Of a stretch of 64,000 bases of DNA, positions 43,441 to 54,040 are shown in pieces. Position numbers and translations under genes: made by a program. The notes beneath the pieces are model-generated. The model was not told the origin of the DNA and made no database searches. It worked only from the letters and a program-made list of their open reading frames with translations. Source of the DNA: Isoetes taiwanensis (taxonomy: Eukaryota > Streptophyta > Lycopodiopsida > Isoetales > Isoetaceae); NCBI GenBank assembly GCA_021234155.1, contig JAJEKV010000017.1, positions 1,727,467-1,791,466 of the forward strand, written 5' to 3'. Positions within the stretch are counted from its first letter, which is position 1. Each line of letters opens with the position of its first letter.

Positions 43441-44505
43441 TTCCAGATATCCGTAGGTACCATTTCAAAGATCTGGGTGGCAGTTTCCATTCTAATGATT
43501 CGTTCAAGAAAAGTTGTCCCATTAGTGGCGAATTAAAGGTTTATCAGGATGAAGAGGTTTCAGAAGCATAAGCGTGAGATCTGTGGAACTGCTAAATTGT
43601 ACAGAAATAGATTATTCAAGTGGTGTTCATGGCCAAGAAGCTTTGGATCCCTCCTTGAGTGCAAAGTTGTATGAAGCTTGCGAGCATATTTTCTTATTGT
43701 TGATAAAATATTGTTCCCAAGCACATTAGCTTTGGCTCACATTGAATCAGAAGTGGAATCAGGGTAGAAATTTGACAACCTAGAGTGTTTTTTTATATTG
43801 GAATTGTTGGTTTGGGGAAATGTGGTTTGACACACCAGAAAATAGGGTAAGAAAGTTTTAAGTGCTTACATATGGTTGCTGACATGGCTACACATGACAG
43901 CACTGTGTTTATGGCCAACCGACTTCAAAATTGTATGAACCAACTTATGCCAAAATATGTATGAGGGTTGGTTGATCAACTTATGCTAAAATATGCTTAA
44001 AAGTGACAAGCAATAGCAATAGAAATATGCTCCCATTGTTAAAAATATTTTTTCGAGACAACTATGCTCCAGCATATTATCATGGGAATGGCATGTTTGG
44101 AAATCCATAATTAATTGCCGGAATTTATTATGTCTTACGCAATTGGCTTGGTGCTGCATGGCAGATTGAGATGAGCTAGTTTTATTTTTATCTTGGTTGT
44201 TCTCTAGCCTCCATAAGGTTTCCAAAATGTAATTTGGATATCGTGTACCCTATGATTTGGTGTGGTTTTGGAGATGTATTCGTATATCCATACGTATAAA
44301 TCCTACACTGGAATATGGAGTTTAACTATGGTAGACTATCTGAGGGTTTCGAAGGCCGATCCTTTGGAATGCATGAGGAGGCGACGAGCTGGTGCAGATC
44401 CCAATTCCACATGGCGGTGATACAACTTAAAGATCTATACTGTTCAAGACCCGTTAAAGTATGAATTTGTGATCTTTTGCTTTGTTCTAACAACCCAACA
44501 CAAGA
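43441..44505. other. Spacer downstream of the RGS1 relic
   Basis: No gene recognised. A plus-strand stretch near 44,330-44,415 reads like a short exon (MVDYLRVSKADPLECMRRRR in one frame) but is too short to assign. Confidence 0.3.
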
Positions 44506-44524
44506 CTGGAGGACTGGCGTTATT

Positions 44525-44665
44525 AAACAAGACTGAACTCTCTGAATTCTCTGAAGCCAAGACTGAACTCTCTGAAGACTGAACTCTCTGACTGAAGAAC
44601 CAACTCACCAACTCACCACTGAACTCTCTGAAGACTGAACAAGACTGAACTCTCTGAAGCCACAG
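44525..44665. repeat. Minisatellite of GACTGAACTCTCTGAA units
   Basis: About six imperfect repeats of GACTGAACTCTCTGAA, with interruptions such as CCAACTCACCAACTCACC. Confidence 0.85.
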
Positions 44666-44784
44666 TAACACAAGCAAGGATCAAAAACTTAGAAATAATC
44701 TTATAGATCTGATAAGAGCTTAACACTTGAGCAAGGTTACACTGTTTCCACAATAGAATATGAAGCAACCGTTCATTCCGTATA

Positions 44785-45127
44785 TCTACTCCGAGATGTG
44801 GTAAACCCGGACCACACGATGAACCGAGCGTGGCACTGTGTTTTGGCATGCTGATCTTTGAATAGAGCTTGCAATCAACTTCTTGAATGGTTCAATCCGG
44901 TTCAAACACCATTGGAATCATCTTGGCAGCCCCTAAAAACCTCATTCTATCAAGAGAGCAAGAGATTTGAGCATGGATCAAGCAAGATAAGTGAAAAAAC
45001 ATGCAGAAACAGTTGTCTTTTGAGCTTGAAACTGAGCACCAATGGTTAACCCGGTCTTTTGAGCTTGAAACTGAGCACCAGTGGTTAACCCGGACATGTG
45101 TCCGGGTTTACCACATCCCGGAGTAGA
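44785..45127. repeat. Inverted repeat around the start of the tandem duplication
   Basis: TCTACTCCGAGATGTGGTAA at 44,785 is inverted relative to TTACCACATCCCGGAGTAGA ending near 45,127, a ~27-bp pair with one small indel. The right arm is also present in the second 3.49-kb copy near 48,598, but the left arm is not. Confidence 0.6.
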
Positions 45128-46249
45128 TTTACGGCCATCCGCCATTATCCGCCCAACCGGATCCACGGCTTAAGGCAATTTCCCCTGGACTTAGAAAGGA
45201 AGGATGGTTCACAGCTATTCTTCCTTCAGCATATGACTCATCGGATACAAAGAATCAAGCTTGAATAAGCTTCAAGAGATAGGCTACCAGCAACAGAGAT
45301 TTGGGTCAGCCCCAGAGGCGACGCAGGGGAGCAAAAGTGGTCGGATCTGCTTGCAACACTCAGAAAATAGAGCAGCGATGAAAACTTCTCCTGTAAACTG
45401 GCCGATGCTATTTGTATCTGTGCTGGCCTTTTTCCAATCAGCCAAAAGGCATCCATGACAGACTCGACCTCTCCTTTGTGGTAGAAAATAACTGTTCTTT
45501 CTATTTTCGATGCTGCCCTTTATTGGGTCATACTATTTTGTCGTGGTCATGCCCCTTTCTTGTCTGACCTGCTCCCTTAAGTTGTGCCAGTTGCCAATTT
45601 CGCTCCCTCCAACTAATAATTTAGATAGGTCCCCCCTTTTTTATTTTAGCTTGACTAACTTTGTAATGGTTTGGTGGAAATGCCTTCCTAAGTCCCCCCT
45701 TTTCAAATATTCTTGAGAACCATTAAAAGTTAACGTTCTCTTGACAATTGCCTTAGCCCTTTTTAACGTGGATCACTCCCCCTAGCCTGCTTCATATCAG
45801 GCGGTCTGCTTCAGCACGTAGAGGGTTTGGCGAGCTGGTCGGCATGGCGATCGGTTAAAGGCTGGTGGCGGTTCCAAGTATTACTTGAGTGCCCTATTGT
45901 TGTGTTTCTGCATACATAAGAAGTCAAAGCAATAGGATGGTAGACAAGTGGGGCACTATCTCTCTTCTGTTGCTGCTGCAAGATAGAGCTACTCCATATA
46001 AAATTCTAAAATGGTGATCATTTCCCTGCTTAAGCTATCATATGGGATTAGGAGCAGTTGATAGCTGTATTGTACCTCAAGACTGACCTGCATACAATAT
46101 ACTTGTATATTTGAGCATATTCGCGCAATATGTTCTGGAACAAAGTGTGCAAGCTTGCAACCGATCATGCACAATCATGCATACACATAGATTGCATGCC
46201 AAGCAAGTATTTCTATTACGTTACATTTGGAACATGCGAATTGACGGTT

Positions 46250-46800
46250 CTTAGTTTGAATGTACGGGTTGGGAAAATGACCGCAAATAATATTATTATG
46301 ATATCAGCGATTGGGAATGATGGACCACTATATAGAACCTTGAACAATCCAGCTGATCAGAATGATGTAAATGGTTGTTGGTGGTATTGATTACAATAAC
46401 CACATTGCATCCTTATTATCATGTGGTATGAGCACATGGGGAGCTTCCATATGGGTAATGTCGAGACCTTGCTATTGTTCTGAGAGACGTGTGCTAGCTA
46501 GGAATATAAGTGAACCGATCACGAGAATCCTTGGGACACCAAGTTTAGAATTCCACTATGCTAAGTTCATGGCATATAGTCTTATCCGTGGCCGGCTTCT
46601 TTGTAGAAAGCATGATACTAAAATTTTGTGACTTGCGGCTATGGTGGCATGAAGCCCCGATGGTCTTGCCGGTCTGAGTTCCTAAAGAGATCTGTTTGGA
46701 ATGTTCTAAATCTTGCTAGTATGAAACAAGCAAGTACGGAGGGTGCTATAAAACTAGATGGACCCAATATGTATGAGCAAGGAGCAGGCCGTTTAAACCT
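46250..46800 (+). pseudogene. Site-1 protease (SBT6.1/S1P) pseudogene, copy 1
   Basis: Exon A encodes [20 protein letters not shown] and [11 protein letters not shown], then after a frame slip [11 protein letters not shown] and CGMSTW. This is the subtilase core around the oxyanion Asn region of site-1 protease, the Golgi protease that activates membrane-bound bZIP factors. Its intron starts GTAATG at 46,455. Exon B (to 46,800) gives NLASMKQ, KLDGPNMYEQGAGRLNL. The SGTSVASP segment with the catalytic Ser is missing between YGRMKPD-like sequence and NLASMKQ. The exon B acceptor reads GCGG instead of GCAG. Not functional. Confidence 0.85.
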
Positions 46801-47379
46801 GTATGTGTTCTTACAAATTTTGTTGTTTTATGTCAGTTGATTTTATTTTGTGCTGTATTCTCTGGCAACAGGGTTCAAATCCCCCACGAGCAGCTGTTAC
46901 GTGAGATGATTCTATCTTGACTTGTATTTTGACTTATTGCAAAGGTTACAAAATCTTATCTTTGAGGTGGTAATGGGGATTTGACCCCATCACTTTACTT
47001 GGTGGATGGTTTGGAATGCACCAGAAGGAATATGCATCAGAATATTATGTAAATCAATGGCCCAAAACAAACGATAATACAAAACAAATGATAATTATTC
47101 TCTTAGTATAATGTCATTATATGGTAGCACATTAATATTTGTTCTTTTCCTTTCTCGACCTTTAGATCATGGGAGATTCCATGAAATACCCTACATCAAA
47201 GTCCATGTTTTTCCTACTGTTAAATCTCCTGCATGAAAGATAAAATTTGTGCAATAATAATAAATTTTGCACAAACACCAAAATAATTGAGAATCATGCT
47301 CTTTTGACACCGGTTGCCTAGAAGCCTTGTCGACCTGGTCCTCTGCAGGCCTGCCGACCTAATCCGGCTCACATTCTGA

Positions 47380-47480
47380 TCGATTCTGGCCTTGCGATCA
47401 CGATAGTAGCCACTCAATAAAATAGAGCATAGGCCAAAGGAATCGAACCTCCAGGCCATAACGGCCTCACCAGAACCCCG
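47380..47480 (-). other. tRNA-like B-box segment (copy 1; copy 2 at 50,865-50,965)
   Basis: The minus strand carries GGAGGTTCGATTCCTTTGG, which fits a Pol III B box/T-arm (GGTTCGATTCC), with ...GGTGAGGCCGTTATGG... upstream. Similar T-arm-like strings are GGGTTCAAATCCCC at 46,869 and 50,361. These may be relics of tRNA-derived SINEs. No complete tRNA cloverleaf was found. Confidence 0.3.
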
Positions 47481-49739
47481 CAAACCCAAGCACAGAGCAT
47501 CAAATCTTAGAGGAGAGGTTTTCGGCTACCTCAGAAGAGATTTTCAGAGCACCCTTTTGCGCACAAGACCCACAAAGACGAGCCGGATTTTGAGGAATGG
47601 GTTAAACCCCAGGAGAGCCCATTGTGTTGAATAATTGGGCGAGCCCGTAAGTGCAATAAAGGCACGTATATGCGTATAGACATAAAATGTATAACAACTT
47701 TAAACCAAAATTGACTTGTTTTATAGCAAAGTTTTTATTTGCAAATTTATGTAAAAACAAGAAATTTGTTGTGGTGACATTCTTTCTTTTCTAAAACCCT
47801 ATGTCTACATAAGTGAGTCCATAAAAAAGAATATGCATAACAGAGAGAAATGCCAAAGTATGTTAGGTCATCCATCTTTGCACGTTTGAAGCACCCTCTT
47901 TGATGTTGTCAAAGACATAGAAGAGACCTCAAGAGTTTATTCATTCTTGGGGAAGGTTAACTATTTAGAATTCATAATAACAATTCGACCGTGTATTAGC
48001 AGAATTGATTTTTTTTTGTTTTTGTTTTTCCTTAGCGCAACAGCCGAACCTGGAATGTCACATTATCTAAAAAACCTAGCCTATTCATGTATCTTAAAAT
48101 ATGGCATGCCCTTTTATTATACCATTGGATCCTAATCTATCTCAACGGACATTATCGTTTTAGCAATTCTTTAATATTATTATTATTTATTCTTCTTCTT
48201 CTTCCTCTTATTATCATTATTATTATTATTATTATTATTACGTTTGCACAAACACGCATTGAGACTTTAAAGCAATTTAGAGTGTCAACTAGGACTTTAA
48301 GGAAAATACGTTTTAAGGTTTCTCATAGCAAATGTTCTGCTTACACATCTGTAACCCACTTTGGCATATGGAAAATGATCGACAACCAACACATACATGG
48401 TCAATCACTTGCACATTTCCATGTACAAAACATAAAATTTAACAATGGAAGAGCAGTGTAAAATGGTGATACAACTAGCATGACCTTTGCTATATTAGAG
48501 CAGTTATATTAGAGCTTGAAACTGAGCACCAATGGTTAACCCGGTCTTTTGAGCTTGAAACTGAGCACCAGTGGTTAACCCGGACATGTGTCCGGGTTTA
48601 CCACATCCCGGAGTAGATTTACGGCCATCCGCCATTATCCGCCCAACCGGATCCACGGCTTAAGGCAATTTCCCCTGGACTTAGAAAGGAAGGATGGTTC
48701 ACAGCTATTCTTCCTTCAGCATATGACTCATCGGATACAAAGAATCAAGCTTGAATAAGCTTCAAGAGATAGGCTACCAAAGAATGAGATTTGGGTCAGC
48801 CCCGGCGGCTTAATGCTAGGGAGCAAAAGTGGCCTGATCTGCTTGCAACACTCGAAAAAATAGAGCAAATGATGAAAAACTTCTCCCCAGAACCGGGCCG
48901 ATGCTATTTGTATCCGGTGGCCGCCCTTTTTCCAATCAGCCAAAAGGCATCCATGACGACTTCGACCTCTCCTTTGTGGTAGAAAATAAGCGTTCTTTCT
49001 ATTTTCGATGCTGCCCTTTATTGGGTCATACTATTTTGTCGTGGTCATGCCCCTTTCTTGTCTGACCTGCTCCCTTAAGTTGTGCCAGTTGCCAATTTCG
49101 CTCCCTCCAACTAATAATTTAGATAGGTCCCCCCTTTTTTATTTTAGCTTGACTAACTTTGTAATGGTTTGGTGGAAATGCCTTCCTAAGTCCCCCCTTT
49201 TCAAATATTCTTGAGAACCATTAAAAGTTAACGTTCTCTTGACAATTGCCTTAGCCCTTTTTAACGTGGATCACTCCCCCTAGCCTGCTTCATATCAGGC
49301 GGTGCCTTCAAAGACGTAGGGTTTGGCGAGCTGGTCGGCATGGCGATCGGTTAAAGGCTGGTGGCGGTTCCAAGTATTACTTGAGTGCCATATTGTTGTG
49401 TTTCTGCATACATAAGAAGTCAAAGCAATAGGATGGTAGACAAGTGGGGCACTATCTCTCTTCTGTTGCTGCTGCAAGATAGAGCTACTCCATATAAAAT
49501 TCTAAAATGGTGATCATTTCCCTGCTTAAGCTATCATATGGGATTAGGAGCAGTTGATAGCTGTATTGTACCTCAAGACTGACCTGCATACAATATACTT
49601 GTATATTTGAGCATATTCGCGCAATATGTTCTGGAACAAAGTGTGCAAGCTTGCAACCGATCATGCACAATCATGCATACACATAGATTGCATGCCAAGC
49701 AAGTATTTCTATTCTGTTCTGGCTGGAACATGCGAATTG

Positions 49740-50291
49740 ACAGTTCTTAGTTTGAATGTACAGGTTGGGAAAATGACTGCAAATAATATTATTATGATAT
49801 CAGCGATTGGGAATGATGGACCACTATATAGAACCTTGAACAATCCAGCTGATCAGAATGATGTAAATGGTTGTTGGTGGTATTGATTACAATAACCACA
49901 TTGCATCCTTATTATCATGTGGTATGAGCACATGGGAGCTTCCATATGGGTAATGTCAGAGACCTTGCTATTGTTTACAGAGACTGTGTGCTAGCTAGGA
50001 ATATAAGTGAACTGATGCAGAATCCTTGGGACACCAAGTTTAGAATTCCACTATGCTAAGTTCATGGCATATAGTCTTATCCAGGCCGGCTTCTTTGTAG
50101 AAAGCATGATACTAAAATTTTGTGACTTGCAGCTATGGTCGCATGAAGCCTGATGGTCTTGCCAGTACAGTTCCTAAAGAGATACGCTGGAATGTTCTAA
50201 ATCTTGCTAGTATGAAACAAGCACGTACGGAGGGTGCTATAAAACTAGATGGACCCAATATGTATGAGCAAGGAGCAGGCCGTTTAAACCT
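49740..50291 (+). pseudogene. Site-1 protease (SBT6.1/S1P) pseudogene, copy 2
   Basis: The same two exons as copy 1, better preserved. The STWELPYG reading is in frame up to the donor at 49,950, the acceptor GCAG is intact at 50,129-50,132, and exon B starts YGRMKPDGLAS and runs to the donor at 50,292. The frame slip at NDVNG and the absence of the catalytic-Ser segment are shared with copy 1, so both lesions precede the tandem duplication. Confidence 0.85.
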
Positions 50292-52199
50292 GTATGTGTT
50301 CTTACAAATTTTGTTGTTTTATGTCAGTTGATTTTATTTTGTGCTGTATTCTCTGGCAACAGGGTTCAAATCCCCTTACGAGCTGTTCTGTGAGATGATT
50401 CTATCTTGACTTGTATTTTGACTTATTGCAAAGGTTACAAAATCTTATGCTGAGGTGGTAATGGGGATTTGACCCCATCACGGACTTGGTGGATGGTTTG
50501 GAATGCACCAGAAGGAATATGCATCAGAATATTATGTAAATCAATGGCCCAAAACAAACGATAATACAAAACAAATGATAATTATTCTCTTAGTATAATG
50601 TCATTATATGGTAGCACATTAATATTTGTTCTTTTCCTTTCTCGACCTTTAGATCATGGGAGATTCCATGAAATACCCTACATCAAAGTCCATGTTTTTC
50701 CTACTGTTAAATCTCCTGCATGAAAGATAAAATTTGTGCAATAATAATAAATTTTGCACAAACACCAAAATAATTGAGAATCATGCTCTTTTGACACCGG
50801 TTGCCTAGAAGCCTTGTCGACCTGGTCCTCTGCAGGCCTGCCGACCTAATCCGGCTCACATTCTGATCGATTCTGGCCTTGCGATCACTATAGTAGCCAC
50901 TCAATAAAATAGAGCATAGGCCAAAGGAATCGAACCTCCAGGCCATAACGGCCTCACCAGAACCCCGCAAACCCAAGCACAGAGCATCAAATCTTAGAGG
51001 AGAGGTTTTCGGCTGCCTCAGAAGAGATTTTCAGAGCACCCTTTTGCGCACAAGACCCACAAAGACGAGCCGGATTTTGAGGAATGGGTTAAACCCCAGG
51101 AGAGCCCATTGTGTTGAATAATTGGGCGAGCCCGTAAGTGCAATAAAGGCACGTATATGCGTATAGACATAAAATGTATAACAACTTTAAACCAAAATTG
51201 ACTTGTTTTATAGCAAAGTTTTTATTTGCAAATTTATGTAAAAACAAGAAATTTGTTGTGGTGACATTCTTTCTTTTCTAAAACCCTATGTCTACATAAG
51301 TGAGTCCATAAAAAAGAATATGCATAACAGAGAGAAATGCCAAAGTATGTTAGGTCATCCATCTTTGCACGTTTGAAGCACCCTCTTTGATGTTGTCAAA
51401 GACATAGAAGAGACCTCAAGAGTTTATTCATTCTTGGGGAAGGTTAACTATTTAGAATTCATAATAACAATTCGACCGTATTAGCGAATTGATTTTTTTT
51501 GTTTTTGTTTTTCCTTAGCCTTAAATTTAACCCGGAATGTCACATTATCTAAAAACCTAGCCTATTCATGTATCTTAAAATATGGCATGCCCTTTTATTA
51601 TACCATTGATCCTAATCTATCTCAAATCGGACATTATCGTTTTAGCAATTCTTTAATATTATTATTATTTATTCTTCTTCTTCTTCCTCTTATTATCATT
51701 ATTATTATTATTATTATTATTCACGCTTTGCACAAACACGCATTGAGACTTTAAAGCAATTTAGAGTGTCAACTAGGACTTTAAGGAAAATACGTTTTAA
51801 GGTTTCTCATAGCAAATGTTCCTTTTACACATCCAGAACCCACTTTGGCATATGGAAAATGATCGACAACCAACACATACATGGTCAATCACTTGCACAT
51901 TTCCATGTACAAAACATAAAATTTAACAATGGAAGAGCAAGTGTAAAATGGTGATACAACTAGCATGACCTTTGCTATATTAGAGCGCTTATATTAGAGC
52001 AGCTTATCTAAACATATATAAGGCAGCTTGGGTTTTTTGTTTGAACCTAATATTTTTCGCCAGAAAAAGATGTGAGCATGCCACCGCCCTTGAAAAAAAA
52101 AAAAACATAAATGAAAATTAAATAAATAATGGCGACGTGCTTTCTTGCTTCGGCAATCCCCTGCTCTACTCTATGCATTTGCGGAGACGGTTATGCCAT

Positions 52200-52960
52200 T
52201 TAAGCGACCAAGACGACCTCCGCCTTCCATTTCTCCTTCTTCGTGACCTTATGTGAAGCGGTCAGTTTCCAGATCGCAATCCGGGGCCTAGCTTCAACTA
52301 ACAAATCATCTTTCATGTATTCAATCGGTGGCCGAAGGCAAGGCACGCTCTGGCTTTGCCGATGTCTACAACCGCATTGCTCCAAATGAGCTTCCCAAAA
52401 TGGTTATGTTGGCCGTCCGGATGGAAGATTTGGTCCGATCACTGGTAGAGGTGGATACCCCCGCATATGGTGCGTGAGGATATGCCCGTTATGGCGCTTA
52501 GTTATGGATCGATGAATGGATATGGCAGAAGGGTATGGTGGTCGCTGCAGATATGGAGCTAAGCAGCCCCGGATATGGTAGTGGCTATGGAGGGCCGGGT
52601 ACGGGCCAGGCCGGGTGCTGGATATGCAAAATGCATCCGCAGTAGGAATGCATGGAGCAAACAAAGACACCCGGTTATGGTGCGTGTGTTTGGCGGTGGT
52701 TACCTGTGGAAGCGGTGGTTATGGCACCGCAGTCGGGGACCAGGTGGTGCTACGGGCGCATAGAAATACAACGGGATATAGCAGCTTATGGTTATAGTCA
52801 AAACGAAGGAAATTATGGTTCAAATGCGGTGCATATGGTGCTAGAGGAACCTTGGTTATAATTCTCCAGGGACAGTTGGTGGTGCAGCAGCTATAACCGG
52901 TTATGCCGATGGTTATGGCGTTAGACAGGTATTCCGATAATACCGGAGATCCGCAATTCT
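52200..52960 (+). pseudogene. Gly/Tyr-rich protein relic (hnRNP/RNA-binding-like)
   Basis: From about 52,430 the plus strand is full of GG(A)TATGG codon patterns that read as Gly-Tyr-Gly in changing frames (SPGYGSGYGGPG near 52,565; YGYSQNEGNYGS near 52,790). Such regions occur at the C-terminus of plant hnRNP A-type and other glycine-rich RNA-binding proteins. No RRM was found upstream, and stops break every frame, so the assignment to RNA-binding proteins is tentative. Confidence 0.4.
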
Positions 52961-53905
52961 GACCGTATAATGTAGCTGGTGGTAATGGGGCAATTAAGGT
53001 GTGGAAGTTATGGAGTAGGTGGGTCAAGAAGCAGCTTGATGGTCCAACAAATGGACAAGGTAGCTATGAAGGATACAATGTGCCCGCGCGATACAAACTC
53101 AAAGAGGTGCCATTCTATTATCATGTTTAGAATTAATGATTCAACTTATTTGTTTTGTAATCGTTCTTCAGCTTATTTAAAATGATTATCAACTTGGGGC
53201 ATCTTGGCGGATCCGGGGCTTTAACCTTTTATATGTGTGCGAGGAGTGGTGATAGAGACGATTTTTTCAATGTTTTTGATCAAGCTTTAGCTCGAGTGCC
53301 ATGTGGAGATTCTAAAATATTATACAGTTGATTGATTCATTGATTCGTGTTTCAAGATCGAATTGCGCCATGAGAGACTACGTAAGCTTTGTAATGTATA
53401 AGTTCAAAGTTATGTGCTTTAAATGTATACCTAGAATGCATCGGTGGAAGTTATTATTTATTCCAGATGCTTGAAAACAAGCGACGCAAAAAATAGGTAG
53501 CCTATATCCCTTTCTTTTAAATTCTTTCTTTGGCATGTCAAAATGATCATATGGTTTTGGCGCCAGTAGCAAGATGCATAGGTGATAGATCTGGCTTAAT
53601 GCATGGCCAGATGGGAAAAGATTAGTAAACATACTTGCTTGTTTGTCAGAGGAAGCCGGAAGAAAGAGGTAACTACTCGCAGAAGAATCCGCAACCCAAA
53701 GTAATTACCTAAGTAGCTTAGAATCTTCTTTCTTATGATTTAATCAGAGGATGATCGTATAGTAGAGATGGTGGAACTTTGGGAACAAAGAAATGGGTCG
53801 CATCGGAAACAAAGGTCTTGAAAGGTACGACGAGCATTACACGTTTAAATTTGTACTATATGGCCCATCTTTTATATTCAAGACGGTAACTAACAATAAT
53901 CTAGG
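52961..53905. other. Spacer, no gene recognised
   Basis: AT-rich DNA between the Gly/Tyr-rich relic and the MYB exon. No domain or clear repeat is seen. Confidence 0.4.
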
Positions 53906-53908
53906 TAA

Positions 53909-54040
53909 TATGCGATGGTTTAATCATTTGGATCCCAAGATCAAGAAAGGTGCATGGACATTTAACGAAGAGAAGAAACTATTTGCTACGATCGATGCAT
54001 GGCAATAAATGGACAGCCATAGCTAAACTTATTCCTGAAG
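53909..54040 (+). pseudogene. MYB transcription factor exon (R2/R3 junction), frameshifted
   Basis: MRWFNHLDPKIKKGAWTFNE is the end of one MYB repeat and the start of the next (pattern RW-N-LDP-IKKG-WT-EE). After a single-base slip it continues NKWTAIAKLIPE, including the third-helix tryptophan, up to the donor GTATAT at 54,041. The upstream CTAGGTAATATG region may be the acceptor side. Only this exon is visible, so it is a gene fragment. Confidence 0.75.

Larger units (their letters stand above)
45022..52000 (+). repeat. Tandem duplication, two ~3.49-kb copies
   Basis: Copy 1 starts at 45,022 and copy 2 at 48,512 with GAGCTTGAAACTGAGCACCA. Copy 1 ends near 48,515 and copy 2 near 51,999, both at TATATTAGAGC. 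Each starts with two ~40-bp direct repeats. Long stretches are identical (for example 47,040-47,950 against 50,525-51,440), yet short blocks elsewhere are scrambled. A (TTA)n/(TTC)n microsatellite sits in each (48,170-48,240 and 51,652-51,722). Confidence 0.95.

Noticed and set aside
45022-52000. Reading the two 3.49-kb copies as LTRs of a large element
   Set aside because: They are directly adjacent with no internal region, lack TG...CA ends, and contain intron-bearing host gene exons.
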